From NCBI RefSeq assembly GCF_000737715.1, contig NZ_JPRN01000003.1, positions 434,001 to 498,000 on the forward strand: a stretch of 64,000 nt of DNA. Direction: 5' to 3'. Both the position numbers and the translations under genes were made by a program. Each line of letters begins with the position of its first letter. The stretch's first letter is position 1. The notes beneath the pieces are model-generated. The model was not told the DNA's origin. It made no database searches and saw nothing but the letters and a program-made list of their open reading frames with translations. Shown one piece after another: positions 25,027 through 33,989 of the stretch. The stretch is from Chryseobacterium sp. JM1. GTDB taxonomy: Bacteria > Bacteroidota > Bacteroidia > Flavobacteriales > Weeksellaceae.

Positions 25027-25488
25027 GTGGAAAGACTTGACGAAAAGGATCTTCAGTTGCTTAGAATCCTGCAAAAGAATGCTAAACTGACGGTAAAGGA
25101 ACTTGCTAAAGAAATTAATCTGTCACCTTCACCTGTTTTCGAACGGATGAAAAGGCTGGAGCAGGCCGGATATATTAAACATTATGCAGCTGTTTTAGAA
25201 GCTGAAAAACTGAATAGGGGATTTACCGTTTTTTGTCAGGTCAAACTTAAGATGCATGACCGTTCCGTAGGCAACCAGTTTGTGGAAGACATTTTACAGA
25301 TCGATGAAGTTGCTGAATGTTATAATATTTCCGGAGATTTTGATTTTCTCCTCAAAGTTCAGGTAAGAGATATGAAGCATTATCAGGATTTTGTATTCAA
25401 TAAATTAGGTTCATTGGATACTATTGGTAGTGCGCACAGTACTTTTGTCATGGCTGAAGTGAAAAATATTCATGGGGTAAGTATTTAA
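25027..25488 (+). CDS. Lrp/AsnC-family transcriptional regulator
   Basis: A 153-residue regulator with an N-terminal HTH (DEKDLQLLRILQKNAKLTVK, then ELAKEINLSPSPVFERMKRL) and a C-terminal RAM ligand-binding domain that ends in FVMAEVKNIHG. It should assemble as an octamer or dimer and sense an amino acid. Translation begins at a GTG. It is divergent from the riboswitch-controlled metE, so methionine or a branched-chain amino acid is a reasonable guess for the ligand, but this rests on position only. Two GAAT-ATTC palindromes precede it. Confidence 0.93.
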   Translation: MERLDEKDLQLLRILQKNAKLTVKELAKEINLSPSPVFERMKRLEQAGYIKHYAAVLEAEKLNRGFTVFCQVKLKMHDRSVGNQFVEDILQIDEVAECYNISGDFDFLLKVQVRDMKHYQDFVFNKLGSLDTIGSAHSTFVMAEVKNIHGVSI

Positions 25489-25491
25489 AAA

Positions 25492-25522
25492 TAAAAACAG
25501 CACCCGAAAACGAATGCTGTTG
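25492..25522 (-). terminator. Hairpin between convergent genes
   Basis: AACAGCA and TGCTGTT pair across a 12-nt loop. On the minus strand T-rich sequence follows, so it best serves the secreted-protein gene ending at 25579. It may also stop asnC transcripts. Confidence 0.55.
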
Positions 25523-25578
25523 TAATTTCTGAATCTCTAAATCATTAAATTTTTAAATGATTCAATCTTTAAATACAT

Positions 25579-26343
25579 TTACGGCTGATCACAGTCCTGC
25601 TTCAGTTTCACAAAGATCTTGTCAAATTTCTTATACAATATTCCATCATCATCCGGTTCAGCTCTGAAACTGGCGTTCGCACAGTTGTGAAAACCCATTC
25701 CCATCAGGTCGATGAGTGCATAATCATCTTTTCGGAGATCATTAAGCTGATCATTAAACCGAGTCATCACCGACTGCGGATCTGAATTATTTTTACTTTT
25801 TGCTACTGCAAATTTTTCCCATACGGCATACATTTTCTCTCTATCCGGAGAAGAAACAGCATCAATATACTCTTTGCAGGTATTGTAAAACTGACTGTTT
25901 TTGAGTGATGCAGGATTAGAATAGGCATTAAGCTCTTCTTTTTTGAGCTGATATTCTCCTTCAAATGCCTTAATGGTTTTCTGGTGAAGTTTTTTCCATT
26001 CCGGAAGATTGATTACTTTAAGATTGTACAGTTCTGCTTTTTTTTGCTGATATTGTTTATCCAGTTGCTGCAGATAGGTGTTTTTATTTTTCCTGATATC
26101 TTCAAGATCTGAAAGCTTAAACACCGTATGATTATCAAAAGCTCCTCCGTTGAGGGTGTACAGAAGTTTAAAAACGCCGTCTATTTCCTCCTTTTTATAT
26201 TTTCCCGGATGGTAATATCCCTTGTTATCGCAGTTGAAAGTCTGGTAAGCATAAAGAGCCAGATTATTGGTCTTACCAGTCGTTTTCTGTCCAAAGGCTG
26301 CTACAGAAAGGGTTATTGAAAGTGTAAGTATTAACTTTTTCAT
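25579..26343 (-). CDS. Hypothetical secreted protein
   Basis: A 254-residue protein with a signal peptide (MKKLILTLSITLSVAAFGQ). The mature part is mostly charged and helical, with a lysine- and glutamine-rich coiled-coil-like stretch (about 95-165, NTYLQQLDKQYQQKKAELYN). Cysteines in FNCDNKG, YNTCKEY, FHNCANAS and KQDCDQP could form disulfides in the periplasm. I do not recognise the family. It lies alone, with repeats upstream and a hairpin downstream. Function is unknown. Confidence 0.7.
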   Translation of the reverse strand: MKKLILTLSITLSVAAFGQKTTGKTNNLALYAYQTFNCDNKGYYHPGKYKKEEIDGVFKLLYTLNGGAFDNHTVFKLSDLEDIRKNKNTYLQQLDKQYQQKKAELYNLKVINLPEWKKLHQKTIKAFEGEYQLKKEELNAYSNPASLKNSQFYNTCKEYIDAVSSPDREKMYAVWEKFAVAKSKNNSDPQSVMTRFNDQLNDLRKDDYALIDLMGMGFHNCANASFRAEPDDDGILYKKFDKIFVKLKQDCDQP

Positions 26344-26415
26344 ATAATTTCTTGTGTGATGTTCTTCCGGAAATATTTTCTGAATGTGGCTGTAAAATTA
26401 ATATTTTGAATTTTT

Positions 26416-26487
26416 AAACACAAATGACACGAATATTTTTCACTGATGACACCAATGTTGTAGGTATGCTTGTGAAAATTTGTGTTT
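26416..26487. repeat. AAACACAAAT inverted repeat, dispersed type
   Basis: AAACACAAAT (26416-26425) and ATTTGTGTTT (26478-26487) face each other around sequence with further CAC motifs (GACACGAAT, GATGACACC). ATTTGTGCTATTTGTGG follows. It is non-coding and resembles decayed copies of a dispersed intergenic element. The gap 26344-26574 contains no gene. Confidence 0.45.
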
Positions 26488-26574
26488 TTAATTTGTGCTA
26501 TTTGTGGTTTATGATGCATTTAACCAGAAGTATCTATGTTTTTATTTTCAGACATTTTTGAAAATTACGTAGTC

Positions 26575-27258
26575 CTATTTATATAATTTTAATGACCTGT
26601 AATCATACACATATTTCACATCATTATTTTTGATCGTAATATCATCGCTTCCCGGTTTCAAAACTAATGAATCTGAATCAAAACTAAAAGTGATTCCATT
26701 TCCTGACTCTTTAACTCGTAAGATATCCGTAAGTTTTTTTTCCTCATTATTGGGTTCAATGTCCAGATTTCCGAGATATTTGATCTTTCCTTTTTCTAAT
26801 AAATAAGCATCACCACCGAAAAAATATTCATATGCCTGCTGGCAGACGATAATGATAGTTCCGTTCTGACTGTTCTTATAAAAATAAGGTTCATAAAGAT
26901 AAGCATCTCCGGAACCTTGAGATTGGTAAATGATTTCGTTTTTATGATTCAGCAGTAAAAGTCTCTTTCCAAAATCTTCTTCAGTGTCGGGTAGGGTAAT
27001 CTTGCCGTCAGTAAATTGGAAATTTCCTGCTACAACCCTGTTTCCTTCCACAGAAAAAGCCTGCTCAATATCAAATCCTTTGATTTTTAAATCAGAAATT
27101 TTGTCAGGCTTAAATTCAGTGTATGGAGCGTCTTTCATAACTTCAGCTTTAATTGGAGCTACAGTTTCCTTTTTTAACATTGTTTTATTTTCCTGTTTAG
27201 GCTCTTCTTTACAGGAGGCGAGAATGAGTAAAGCTAACGCTGGGAAAAGTTTTTTCAT
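26575..27258 (-). CDS. Hypothetical lipoprotein
   Basis: A 227-residue protein with a lipoprotein signal (MKKLFPALALLILASCKEEP, Cys16), so it is probably anchored to a membrane facing the periplasm. The mature domain is beta-rich (FDIEQAFSVEGNRVVAGNFQ; GDAYLYEPYFYKNSQNGTII). I do not recognise the domain. It starts 8 nt after the Nudix gene ends and is likely cotranscribed with it, although a functional link is not evident. Confidence 0.75.
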   Translation of the reverse strand: MKKLFPALALLILASCKEEPKQENKTMLKKETVAPIKAEVMKDAPYTEFKPDKISDLKIKGFDIEQAFSVEGNRVVAGNFQFTDGKITLPDTEEDFGKRLLLLNHKNEIIYQSQGSGDAYLYEPYFYKNSQNGTIIIVCQQAYEYFFGGDAYLLEKGKIKYLGNLDIEPNNEEKKLTDILRVKESGNGITFSFDSDSLVLKPGSDDITIKNNDVKYVYDYRSLKLYK

Positions 27259-27266
27259 CTTGTTTT

Positions 27267-27848
27267 CTATACAATGTTTTTAATACGCAGATATTGAATA
27301 AGCATAATGGTTTTTGCATCCATGATCTCTCCGTTGTCTATCATCGAAAGAGTATCTTCAAATGAAAGTTCCAGAACTTCAATGTGTTCACCTTCTTCTT
27401 CAAGTCCGCCCCCGTCTGCAATTTTCATCTCAGAAGAATATTCTGCAATGAAAAAATGAAGGATCTCCGTTACAGAGCCCGGCGACATATACGCTTCGAA
27501 TACTTTCTCCACTTTTGAGATTTTATATCCGGTTTCTTCTTCTGTTTCTCTTTTAATACATTCCTCCGGATTATCATTGTCCAGCAGACCGGCGCAGGCT
27601 TCGATAAGCATTCCTGTGGCATTTCCGTTGATAAACGTAGGCAGTCTGAACTGTCTGGTTAAAATCACAGTACCCGAAGTTTTGTTATAAAGCAGGATCA
27701 CTGCTCCGTTTCCTCTGTCATACGCTTCTCTGCTTTGGGTTTCTGTAGTTCCGTCTTTTTTGGCGATGGTGTAGGTGACTTTGTTTAAAGTGTACCAGTT
27801 GTCAGAAAGGATTTCTGTCTTAATAATGTTGATCTTAGGATTCTGCAT
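27267..27848 (-). CDS. nudK: Nudix hydrolase, NudK (GDP-mannose pyrophosphatase)-like
   Basis: A 193-residue Nudix hydrolase. The Nudix box, [20 protein letters not shown] followed by GY, fits Gx5Ex7REUxEExGU. The surrounding [20 protein letters not shown] and [12 protein letters not shown] segments match the NudK/ADP-sugar pyrophosphatase branch, which splits GDP-mannose or ADP-ribose type substrates. Length agrees. It is upstream of and nearly touching the lipoprotein gene. The exact substrate is uncertain: NudK and NudF are close relatives. Confidence 0.85.
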   Translation of the reverse strand: MQNPKINIIKTEILSDNWYTLNKVTYTIAKKDGTTETQSREAYDRGNGAVILLYNKTSGTVILTRQFRLPTFINGNATGMLIEACAGLLDNDNPEECIKRETEEETGYKISKVEKVFEAYMSPGSVTEILHFFIAEYSSEMKIADGGGLEEEGEHIEVLELSFEDTLSMIDNGEIMDAKTIMLIQYLRIKNIV

Positions 27849-27993
27849 TGTAGCTGTCTTCTTTTGTTAGATTGATTGGTGTCCTGATGGAATTTATATA
27901 AGTGCTAAATTAATATTTCTTTTTCAACAGAGCTTTAAAATACCCTTAAAATAAGGCGATCGGGACGACAATTTTTACTTATGCATCATTACA

Positions 27994-30249
27994 TTATTTA
28001 CCTTTCAAATGTTTCTTTAAATAAACGGAGGTCGCAGAATTCTTTTCAGACAGCAAATTTTCCACAGTTCCTTCGAATACAATCTTACCACCGAGTTTTC
28101 CTGCTCCCGGACCGATATCAATAATCCAGTCGGCCTGAGCAATGATATCCAGATTATGTTCAATAACGATGAGGGTATTTCCCTTATTAACCAGTTCCTC
28201 AAGGAAAGATAAGAGCTTTTCATTATCAATAGGATGGAGTCCTGTGCTGGGTTCATCCAAAATAATGATTTGATCGGTATAATTCAGTTCTTTGGTCAGC
28301 TTTAAACGCTGTCTTTCACCACCTGAAAAACTGTCCAGCCTTTGTCCGAGCGTCAGATAGTCCAATCCTAATTTAATCAGCAGACTGAGCTCATGTTCAA
28401 ACCCGGATTTCGGGAAAAAGTGAAGAGCTTCCAAAACGGTCATATTCATAATGTCAGCTATATTTTTTTCTTGGTACTGATACTGTAAAACTTCAGGCCT
28501 GTATCCTGATCCGTGGCAAACCTCACAAGGCTGTTCAATATCATCCATAAAAGCAAGGTCTATTTTTTCAGCCCCTAATCCTCTGCAATTCGGACATGCG
28601 CCTTCTCCGTTTCTGCTGAAAAGTTTTTCAGAAACATGGTTGGCATTTGAAAAAAGCTTTCTTACGGTATTTGACAGATTCAGATAGGTTAAAAGATTTG
28701 AGCGGCTGCTCGCTGTGAAAACGGACTGATCTACTACAGTTACCTGAGGGTAGAACGATGGTAAAACTTTATTGATGAGTGTGCTTTTTCCTGAACCCGC
28801 TACACCCGTTACTACGGTCATGATTCCGGTAGGTATTTTGACACTGACATTTTTTAAATTGTGAAGATGGCCATTTTTTATTTCAAGAAAACCTTTTGTC
28901 GCTCTGGGATTTGTATTGTAAACCCTTTCTCTGCTGAAATAGCTGGCTGTTTTGCCTTTCGCATTTTTTAAATTTTTGAAGGTTCCCTGATACATGATTT
29001 CACCTCCGTTTTTTCCTGAACCGGGACCCATATCAATAATCAGATCAGCTATTTTGATCAGATCTGGATCATGCTCCACAATCAGGACCGTATTTCCTTT
29101 GTCCCGTATTTTTTTGATAATATCTACAATATGATCTATATCTTTCGGATGAAGACCAATACTGGGTTCATCGAAAATATACAAGAGGTCTACAAGACTA
29201 TTTCCCAACTGTTTGACCATTTTTATCCGTTGGGATTCCCCGCCTGAAAGTGTGTCTGTTTGTCGGTCCAGACTCAGATACTGTAAGCCTACATCCAGGA
29301 GGTTTTGAAGTTTCTTTTCAAGTTCCTGTATGACGGAAGCATATTTTTCAGCGGGTATTTTCTGGATAAAACTGAGTAAATCATCGATGGATAAAGCTGT
29401 ACAGTCTGCAATATTTTTACCGTTTATTGTACAGTTCAGTACCTTTGAATTGAGACGCTGTCCTTTGCAAACAGGGCATTCTTTAGTAATGATGACTTTC
29501 TTTAAAGTATCTTTTCTGGTGACATTTTCTTGTGAATCCTTTTTTAGAAATGAGTTTTCTATTCTTGGAATGACGCCTTTATATTTTACGGTCTTTCCCC
29601 ATTCTTTATTTGGATTTTTAGGAGTGTGCTCTTCTGCATTTAATAATAGTTCCCATTCATCTTTTGTAAAATCTCTAAGTTTTTTATCATTATCAAAATA
29701 GCCTGAATGAATATAGCGGGTCAGCCTCCAGCCACCGGGCTGAAATGTCGGAAACTGTATGGCGCCTTCGTTCAGCGATTTGTTTTTGTCAAAAAGAGTG
29801 TCAACGTTTACCGTCTGTACATAGCCCAATCCTTCGCACTCACGGCACATCCCCTGGGGATTGTTAAATGAGAATACGTTGGAGTAGCCGACAAATGGCT
29901 TTCCGATTCTCGAGAAAAGCAATCGAAGGGAAGCATAAATATCCGTGGCAGTTCCTACGGTAGAGCGTGCGTTTCCGCCCAATCTTTTCTGATTGATAAT
30001 AAACGGCACATTCAGGTTCTCGATTTTATCTACATTGGGAACCCCGAAATGCTGCAGACGGTTTCTTACAAAGCTGTTTTGCGTTTCGTTGATCTGGCGT
30101 TGCGCTTCGGCTCCAATGGTTTCAAATACCAAAGATGACTTCCCTGATCCGGAGACTCCCGTGAAGACTGTTATTTTGTTCTTTGGAATACGTAATGAAA
30201 TATTTTTCAAATTATTCTGTCGGGCGTGGGTAATAATAATCTCTTTCAT
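27994..30249 (-). CDS. UvrA-like (UvrA2-type) ABC ATPase
   Basis: A 751-residue protein with two ABC domains in the UvrA arrangement. Walker A motifs are GVSGSGKSS near residue 32 and GVAGSGKST near 480. Signature stretches are LSGGESQRIKMVKQLG and FSGGERQRLKLTKELN. Zinc-binding CxxC pairs appear in CRECEGLGY, CPVCKGQR, CPNCRGLG and CEVCHGSGY. It is about 190 residues shorter than canonical UvrA, mainly because the UvrB-binding and insertion regions are reduced, as in UvrA2/DrrC-like proteins linked to drug or DNA-damage tolerance. A divergent MarR regulator 48 bp away supports an inducible resistance role rather than housekeeping repair. Confidence 0.9.
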   Translation of the reverse strand: MKEIIITHARQNNLKNISLRIPKNKITVFTGVSGSGKSSLVFETIGAEAQRQINETQNSFVRNRLQHFGVPNVDKIENLNVPFIINQKRLGGNARSTVGTATDIYASLRLLFSRIGKPFVGYSNVFSFNNPQGMCRECEGLGYVQTVNVDTLFDKNKSLNEGAIQFPTFQPGGWRLTRYIHSGYFDNDKKLRDFTKDEWELLLNAEEHTPKNPNKEWGKTVKYKGVIPRIENSFLKKDSQENVTRKDTLKKVIITKECPVCKGQRLNSKVLNCTINGKNIADCTALSIDDLLSFIQKIPAEKYASVIQELEKKLQNLLDVGLQYLSLDRQTDTLSGGESQRIKMVKQLGNSLVDLLYIFDEPSIGLHPKDIDHIVDIIKKIRDKGNTVLIVEHDPDLIKIADLIIDMGPGSGKNGGEIMYQGTFKNLKNAKGKTASYFSRERVYNTNPRATKGFLEIKNGHLHNLKNVSVKIPTGIMTVVTGVAGSGKSTLINKVLPSFYPQVTVVDQSVFTASSRSNLLTYLNLSNTVRKLFSNANHVSEKLFSRNGEGACPNCRGLGAEKIDLAFMDDIEQPCEVCHGSGYRPEVLQYQYQEKNIADIMNMTVLEALHFFPKSGFEHELSLLIKLGLDYLTLGQRLDSFSGGERQRLKLTKELNYTDQIIILDEPSTGLHPIDNEKLLSFLEELVNKGNTLIVIEHNLDIIAQADWIIDIGPGAGKLGGKIVFEGTVENLLSEKNSATSVYLKKHLKGK

Positions 30250-30259
30250 AATATTTTCA

Positions 30260-30288
30260 TTAACTTTGTTAATAGTTAACTAAGTTAA
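30260..30288. promoter_or_regulatory. 29-bp operator palindrome between uvrA-like and marR genes
   Basis: Arms TTAACTTTGTTAA (30260-30272) and TTAACTAAGTTAA (30276-30288) are inverted repeats with one mismatch and a 3-bp spacer. The left arm contains the plus-strand -7 element TAACTTTG, and the right arm read on the minus strand gives the near-match TAACTTAG. A bound MarR dimer would cover both promoters. Confidence 0.75.
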
Positions 30289-30297
30289 GTATTTTTC

Positions 30298-30720
30298 ATG
30301 AAACAACAGAATGATGATTTTTTTGATGTCTTTACAGATTTGCAGTGTTTTATACTGGCGAATATGAATAAAGGAAATATCAGTGGGGTAACGGCAACCC
30401 ATTACAATATAATAGAGTACGTATACCGAAAAGAAGAGGCGACTGGAAAGCAGATTTCCAAAGCATTTAATGTGAGCCAGGCTGCCGTGTCAAAACAGAT
30501 CAGATTTTTAATGGATAATGATCTCATCAAACAGAAACAAAGCAGTTCCGACAGAAGAATATTTAATCTTTCTGCCACCGAAAAAGGCCAATTTTTGATT
30601 AACAACTCTGAGGATTTCCGAAAAACGGTCACTGATCAGGTCTCAGCTGTCCTGGATAATCATGAATTACAGACACTCACAGTCCTGCTGGACAAGGTTT
30701 TGAAAAATATTAAAATATAA
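30298..30720 (+). CDS. MarR-family transcriptional regulator
   Basis: A 140-residue winged-helix regulator. The HTH (about residues 50-75, TGKQISKAFNVSQAAVSKQI) and wing (DNDLIKQKQSSSDRRIFNLS) match MarR. The protein should be a dimer that binds the palindrome in its own promoter region and loosens on binding a phenolic or other small ligand. It is divergent from the UvrA-like ABC protein, its obvious target. The ligand is unknown. Confidence 0.93.
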   Translation: MKQQNDDFFDVFTDLQCFILANMNKGNISGVTATHYNIIEYVYRKEEATGKQISKAFNVSQAAVSKQIRFLMDNDLIKQKQSSSDRRIFNLSATEKGQFLINNSEDFRKTVTDQVSAVLDNHELQTLTVLLDKVLKNIKI

Positions 30721-30762
30721 AAACACACAGAAATCCGGATATGTTCCTAACTATTTTGTTGC

Positions 30763-31674
30763 TCACTGATCTTTTTTCAACAAATCCTCCAAAGCCCCTT
30801 TCAGATCCGGAAATTTAAACTGAAATCCCGTATCCCGCATCTTTTGTGAAGAAGCCCTCGAACCTTCCAGTAAAGCATCTGCCAGCTCTCCAAATATCAA
30901 TTTTAAAACGAAAGCAGGTACATTCGGCATAAACAGTGGCTTGTTCAGGACCTCAGCGATCATTTTGGTTAAATTCTCATTGGTGGTATGTTGTGGAGAA
31001 ACGGCATTATAAGCCCCATTCATAGCTGAATTCTTTAAAGCAGCTTCGTAAATAGAGCATATATCTTCAATATGGATCCACGGCATATACTGTTTTCCAC
31101 TTCCCAAAGCAGATCCGATCCCGAATTGTATTGTTGGGAGCATTTTCTTCAGGGCTCCGTCTTCTTTGGAGAGGACAACGGCTGTTCGTATTTTTACCAC
31201 TCTTTCAGCGAGATTCTGCTCTTTGAAATCGTCAGCAGCTCTTTCCCATAAAACCACTACTTCACTGAGAAAGTCATTTCCCGGAGGGTCATTTTCTGTA
31301 TATATTTTGTCTGTAGTTACGGTACCGTAATAATTGATCCCTGAAGCGGAAATAAAGGATTTTAACTTTATATTTTTCTTTCGTAGTGTTTCCAGAAGCA
31401 GTCCGGCAGAATCTACACGGCTGGAGATCAGTTCCTGTTTTCTTTCTTTGGTCCAGCGTTTTTCAGAAATATTGGCTCCCGCCAGATGAATGATGTGGGA
31501 AACATTGTCCAGTGCAGATTCATCTATTGTTCCTTTTTTGATGTCCCATTCAAAATCATTCTCATGTTTTTTCTTTCGGGTAAGGAAGCGAACGGTGAAT
31601 TCTTTTTCTATTTTTTTAGACAGTTTACGTGCGATCATGCCGCCGGCACCGGTTATCAGAACGATTTCTTTCAT
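30763..31674 (-). CDS. TIGR01777 family NAD-dependent epimerase/dehydratase
   Basis: A 303-residue extended-SDR protein (YfcH/SulA-related family). The start VLITGAGGMIARKLSKKIEK gives the TGxxGxI dinucleotide site. VSHIIHLAGANISEKRWTKE, ISASGINYYG and MPWIHIEDICSIYEAALKNS are typical of the family, followed by the DUF1731-like C-terminus (PLFMPNVPAFVLKLIFGELA). The substrate is not known for the family. It is the last gene of a four-gene minus-strand operon (arginase family, HPP, zinc ribbon, this). Confidence 0.9.
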   Translation of the reverse strand: MKEIVLITGAGGMIARKLSKKIEKEFTVRFLTRKKKHENDFEWDIKKGTIDESALDNVSHIIHLAGANISEKRWTKERKQELISSRVDSAGLLLETLRKKNIKLKSFISASGINYYGTVTTDKIYTENDPPGNDFLSEVVVLWERAADDFKEQNLAERVVKIRTAVVLSKEDGALKKMLPTIQFGIGSALGSGKQYMPWIHIEDICSIYEAALKNSAMNGAYNAVSPQHTTNENLTKMIAEVLNKPLFMPNVPAFVLKLIFGELADALLEGSRASSQKMRDTGFQFKFPDLKGALEDLLKKDQ

Positions 31675-31701
31675 AATACGATATTTAGGAATAGTGTGAG
31701 A

Positions 31702-32046
31702 TTAAGACTGACTTTTAACGATCAGAACAAAATCCTCTTCTAAAAGTTTATAACCATAGTCATAAATAAATCTATATTCAGAGCCATTTTTATACACTTT
31801 CAGGTTGGTGAAGTAATCGAAATCAAAACCCAAGCCATCCATCCTCGATTTGGCAATTTTTGCTTTACCGTCCGTATTTAATTCCATCAGGATGCGGTAA
31901 TTTTTGCGGAGTCTGTTGTTTACATTCCGCATCAGATTGGTGGAGTCTTTATTCTGCTTATTATTGTAGGCGTTCCGGCAGGCATCGTTGCAGAATTTTT
32001 TATCAGACCTCCCGATAATTTTTTCGCCACATTCAAGACATTCCAT
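31702..32046 (-). CDS. Small zinc-ribbon protein
   Basis: A 114-residue protein. The N-terminus MECLECGEKIIGRSDKKFCN holds CxxC followed by a CxxxC-type pair (FCNDACRNAYNN), a four-cysteine zinc ribbon of the DUF2116 kind. The rest (about 40-114) is a basic helical segment and a short beta region (GLGFDFDYFTNLKVYKNGSE). Possibly it binds nucleic acid. It starts 4 nt after the HPP gene ends, so it is coupled to it. Function is unknown; the zinc ribbon is visible directly. Confidence 0.8.
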   Translation of the reverse strand: MECLECGEKIIGRSDKKFCNDACRNAYNNKQNKDSTNLMRNVNNRLRKNYRILMELNTDGKAKIAKSRMDGLGFDFDYFTNLKVYKNGSEYRFIYDYGYKLLEEDFVLIVKSQS

Positions 32047-32050
32047 GTTT

Positions 32051-32653
32051 TTATTTTTTCATTTTGTGGGTATGCTCGTGTTTTTTTCTTAACAGCCTTT
32101 TGAATCTCGTATGGGTAGGATAGCTTCTGTTGGGTGTCATATTATTGAATAACAGGGCGGCAAGGAGAAGAATAATACAGCCTGACAAAACAGGAGAAAG
32201 AACGTACCAATAGCCCAATTCAGGAATCTTACCTACAGAACTCACAGCGATCAGGGCCGTAGCGCCTCCCGGTGGATGAAGGGTTTTGGTATACTGCATC
32301 AGTACAATGGAAAATGCCACGGCCAGCGGGGCCGAAAGCCAGATAATATCGGGAACAATTTTATAAACGGTAACACCTACAATTGCTGAAAGCACGTGTC
32401 CTCCCACAAGATTTCTCGGCTGGGCCAACGGACTCTGGATCGCTCCATAGATCAGAACACTGGAGGCCCCGAAAGATCCGATCAGAAATATATTTTCGGT
32501 AGCGGAAACAGAGTGGGACTGGATAAATGCAATAAGTCCAATACCTACAAATGCTCCCAGAAACGACCAGAAATGTTCTTTATAATCAACCAGGGTTTCT
32601 TTGTAGATTACATATTTTGATACCCTGAATGTTCTTTTTATAGTCTTCTTCAT
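32051..32653 (-). CDS. HPP family integral membrane protein
   Basis: A 200-residue protein with four or five hydrophobic helices and the family signature HPPGGATALIAV. Further family segments are GSFGASSVLIYGAIQSPLAQ with PRNLVGGHVLSA. HPP proteins are bacterial and plastid membrane proteins; a cyanobacterial and plant member has been linked to nitrite transport, but most have no known substrate. Its ATG overlaps the stop of the arginase-family gene by one base (TAATG), so translation is coupled. Confidence 0.9.
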   Translation of the reverse strand: MKKTIKRTFRVSKYVIYKETLVDYKEHFWSFLGAFVGIGLIAFIQSHSVSATENIFLIGSFGASSVLIYGAIQSPLAQPRNLVGGHVLSAIVGVTVYKIVPDIIWLSAPLAVAFSIVLMQYTKTLHPPGGATALIAVSSVGKIPELGYWYVLSPVLSGCIILLLAALLFNNMTPNRSYPTHTRFKRLLRKKHEHTHKMKK

Positions 32654-33558
32654 TAATCTTCTTTATTTTTTATAATTTGAATTAAATTCTTTACGAAAGG
32701 TTTTGTATACGTTCCATTTTCATCATAATCAGGGTCCAGAACGGTGATTTGTATTCCGAAGCATAGGGGAGAATGAAGCAGAGGCTTCAGGATTTCTCTT
32801 AGATTTTCATAATCAATTCCATCTTCCATTCTGCTGTCTACGGCGGGCATCAGTTCGTCTTTCAGAACATCAACGTCAAGGTGAATGAAAAATCCGTCCA
32901 GAGCTTTGCTGCTAACCATCTTTAGAAAATCTTCTGCCGTTTTTCCAAAACCATTTTTTCTCAATTCATACACATCAAAATAATGAATATCTGAATTGAT
33001 AATCTGTCCCACATATTCTTCATCATCCGTTTCTGCATTTCCGGCACAGAAAATATTTTCTTCCAAAAAATAAGGCTTAAGACCTTGAATATTGGTTAGT
33101 TTTTCATGCCCCATTCCGGTAATAACAGCAAGATCAAGCCCCGCAGCGGCAGCTGTTTCTGAGAGATGAACAGGAATGAAATCCGTATGTCCGTCCAGAT
33201 AAAATAATCCGTAATTTCCAAGTTTCTTTAAAGCCACGGCAGTTCCTATTAAAATGCTGCAGTCACCACCAAGCATAATATTGAAGGAATCTTCTTTGTG
33301 ATTTTTTAAGATGAAATCAGCCTGTTTTTGAGCATATTCAATAATACCGTCTGCATTTAAAACACCAGATTCCTGATCGAGTTCCATGGAATAATCCGGT
33401 GCTTCCAGTCTGAAAATATGTTGAGGATTGATTTCTTGATGGAAATCAAATTTTCTGAGCCAATCCGGAAGTTTTCTGACACCGGGCTCAGATTCGTGCT
33501 CTTTTTTCTTTAATCCCAAATTGAGAGGAAACTCAAAAATATTGATGTCCCTTTTCAT
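32653..33558 (-). CDS. Arginase/agmatinase/formimidoylglutamase family hydrolase
   Basis: A 301-residue ureohydrolase. Metal-binding motifs are GGDCS (97-101), D122-x-H124-x-D126 in YLDGHTDF and D228-x-D230 in HLDVDVL. In most relatives the first motif is GGDHS; here a cysteine stands in place of the histidine. The family hydrolyses guanidino or formimino groups (arginine, agmatine, formiminoglutamate). Arginase and formimidoylglutamase are both possible; no hut genes are near. It starts the operon with HPP, zinc-ribbon and TIGR01777 genes. Arginine from cyanophycin breakdown, encoded 10 kb away, would be a conceivable substrate, but that is speculation. Confidence 0.85.
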   Translation of the reverse strand: MKRDINIFEFPLNLGLKKKEHESEPGVRKLPDWLRKFDFHQEINPQHIFRLEAPDYSMELDQESGVLNADGIIEYAQKQADFILKNHKEDSFNIMLGGDCSILIGTAVALKKLGNYGLFYLDGHTDFIPVHLSETAAAAGLDLAVITGMGHEKLTNIQGLKPYFLEENIFCAGNAETDDEEYVGQIINSDIHYFDVYELRKNGFGKTAEDFLKMVSSKALDGFFIHLDVDVLKDELMPAVDSRMEDGIDYENLREILKPLLHSPLCFGIQITVLDPDYDENGTYTKPFVKNLIQIIKNKED

Positions 33559-33989
33559 AGATGATATTTCCTCAAAGATACGGAATTATCCGTTTGAAAA
33601 CGGGTGAGATCATATATTGGACTCTTTTTTAGAGGTTTTTTTAGCATTGCTGCGATGAGAATAATTAAATAAAATGGCGATAATATTTAAAAAATTTAAT
33701 GACAAGAAATAGATCGTAAATTTTTATCTCTGAATTAAAAGATTACAGCATTTTTTTTCAATTAAAAATAAAATGGATTCTATTAAATGATTTAGGTTTT
33801 AATTTCATGTTTAATGGAATAAACTTTAAAAATCAGAAAGAAAATTATTCGACAACAAACGGATACAAATGAATTTAAATAGTTTATAACCGATTAAGCC
33901 AGTGTACTGTGACAATCTTTGCAACAGAGATTTGAGAAAGAAAGTGAACGTCTCTTATCTGAATTATTAATCTTAAAAATTTTAAAGCT
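33559..33989. other. AT-rich non-coding gap before ssb
   Basis: No open frame of note, no clear repeat and no strong hairpin was seen. It must hold the divergent promoters of ssb and the arginase-family operon. CAATCTTTGCAAC near 33913 is a weak -7-like candidate for ssb. Confidence 0.4.

Noticed and set aside
32653..33558. Assignment as hutG (formimidoylglutamase) with a gene symbol
   Set aside because: No hut genes are adjacent and the family motifs do not separate arginase from formimidoylglutamase here.
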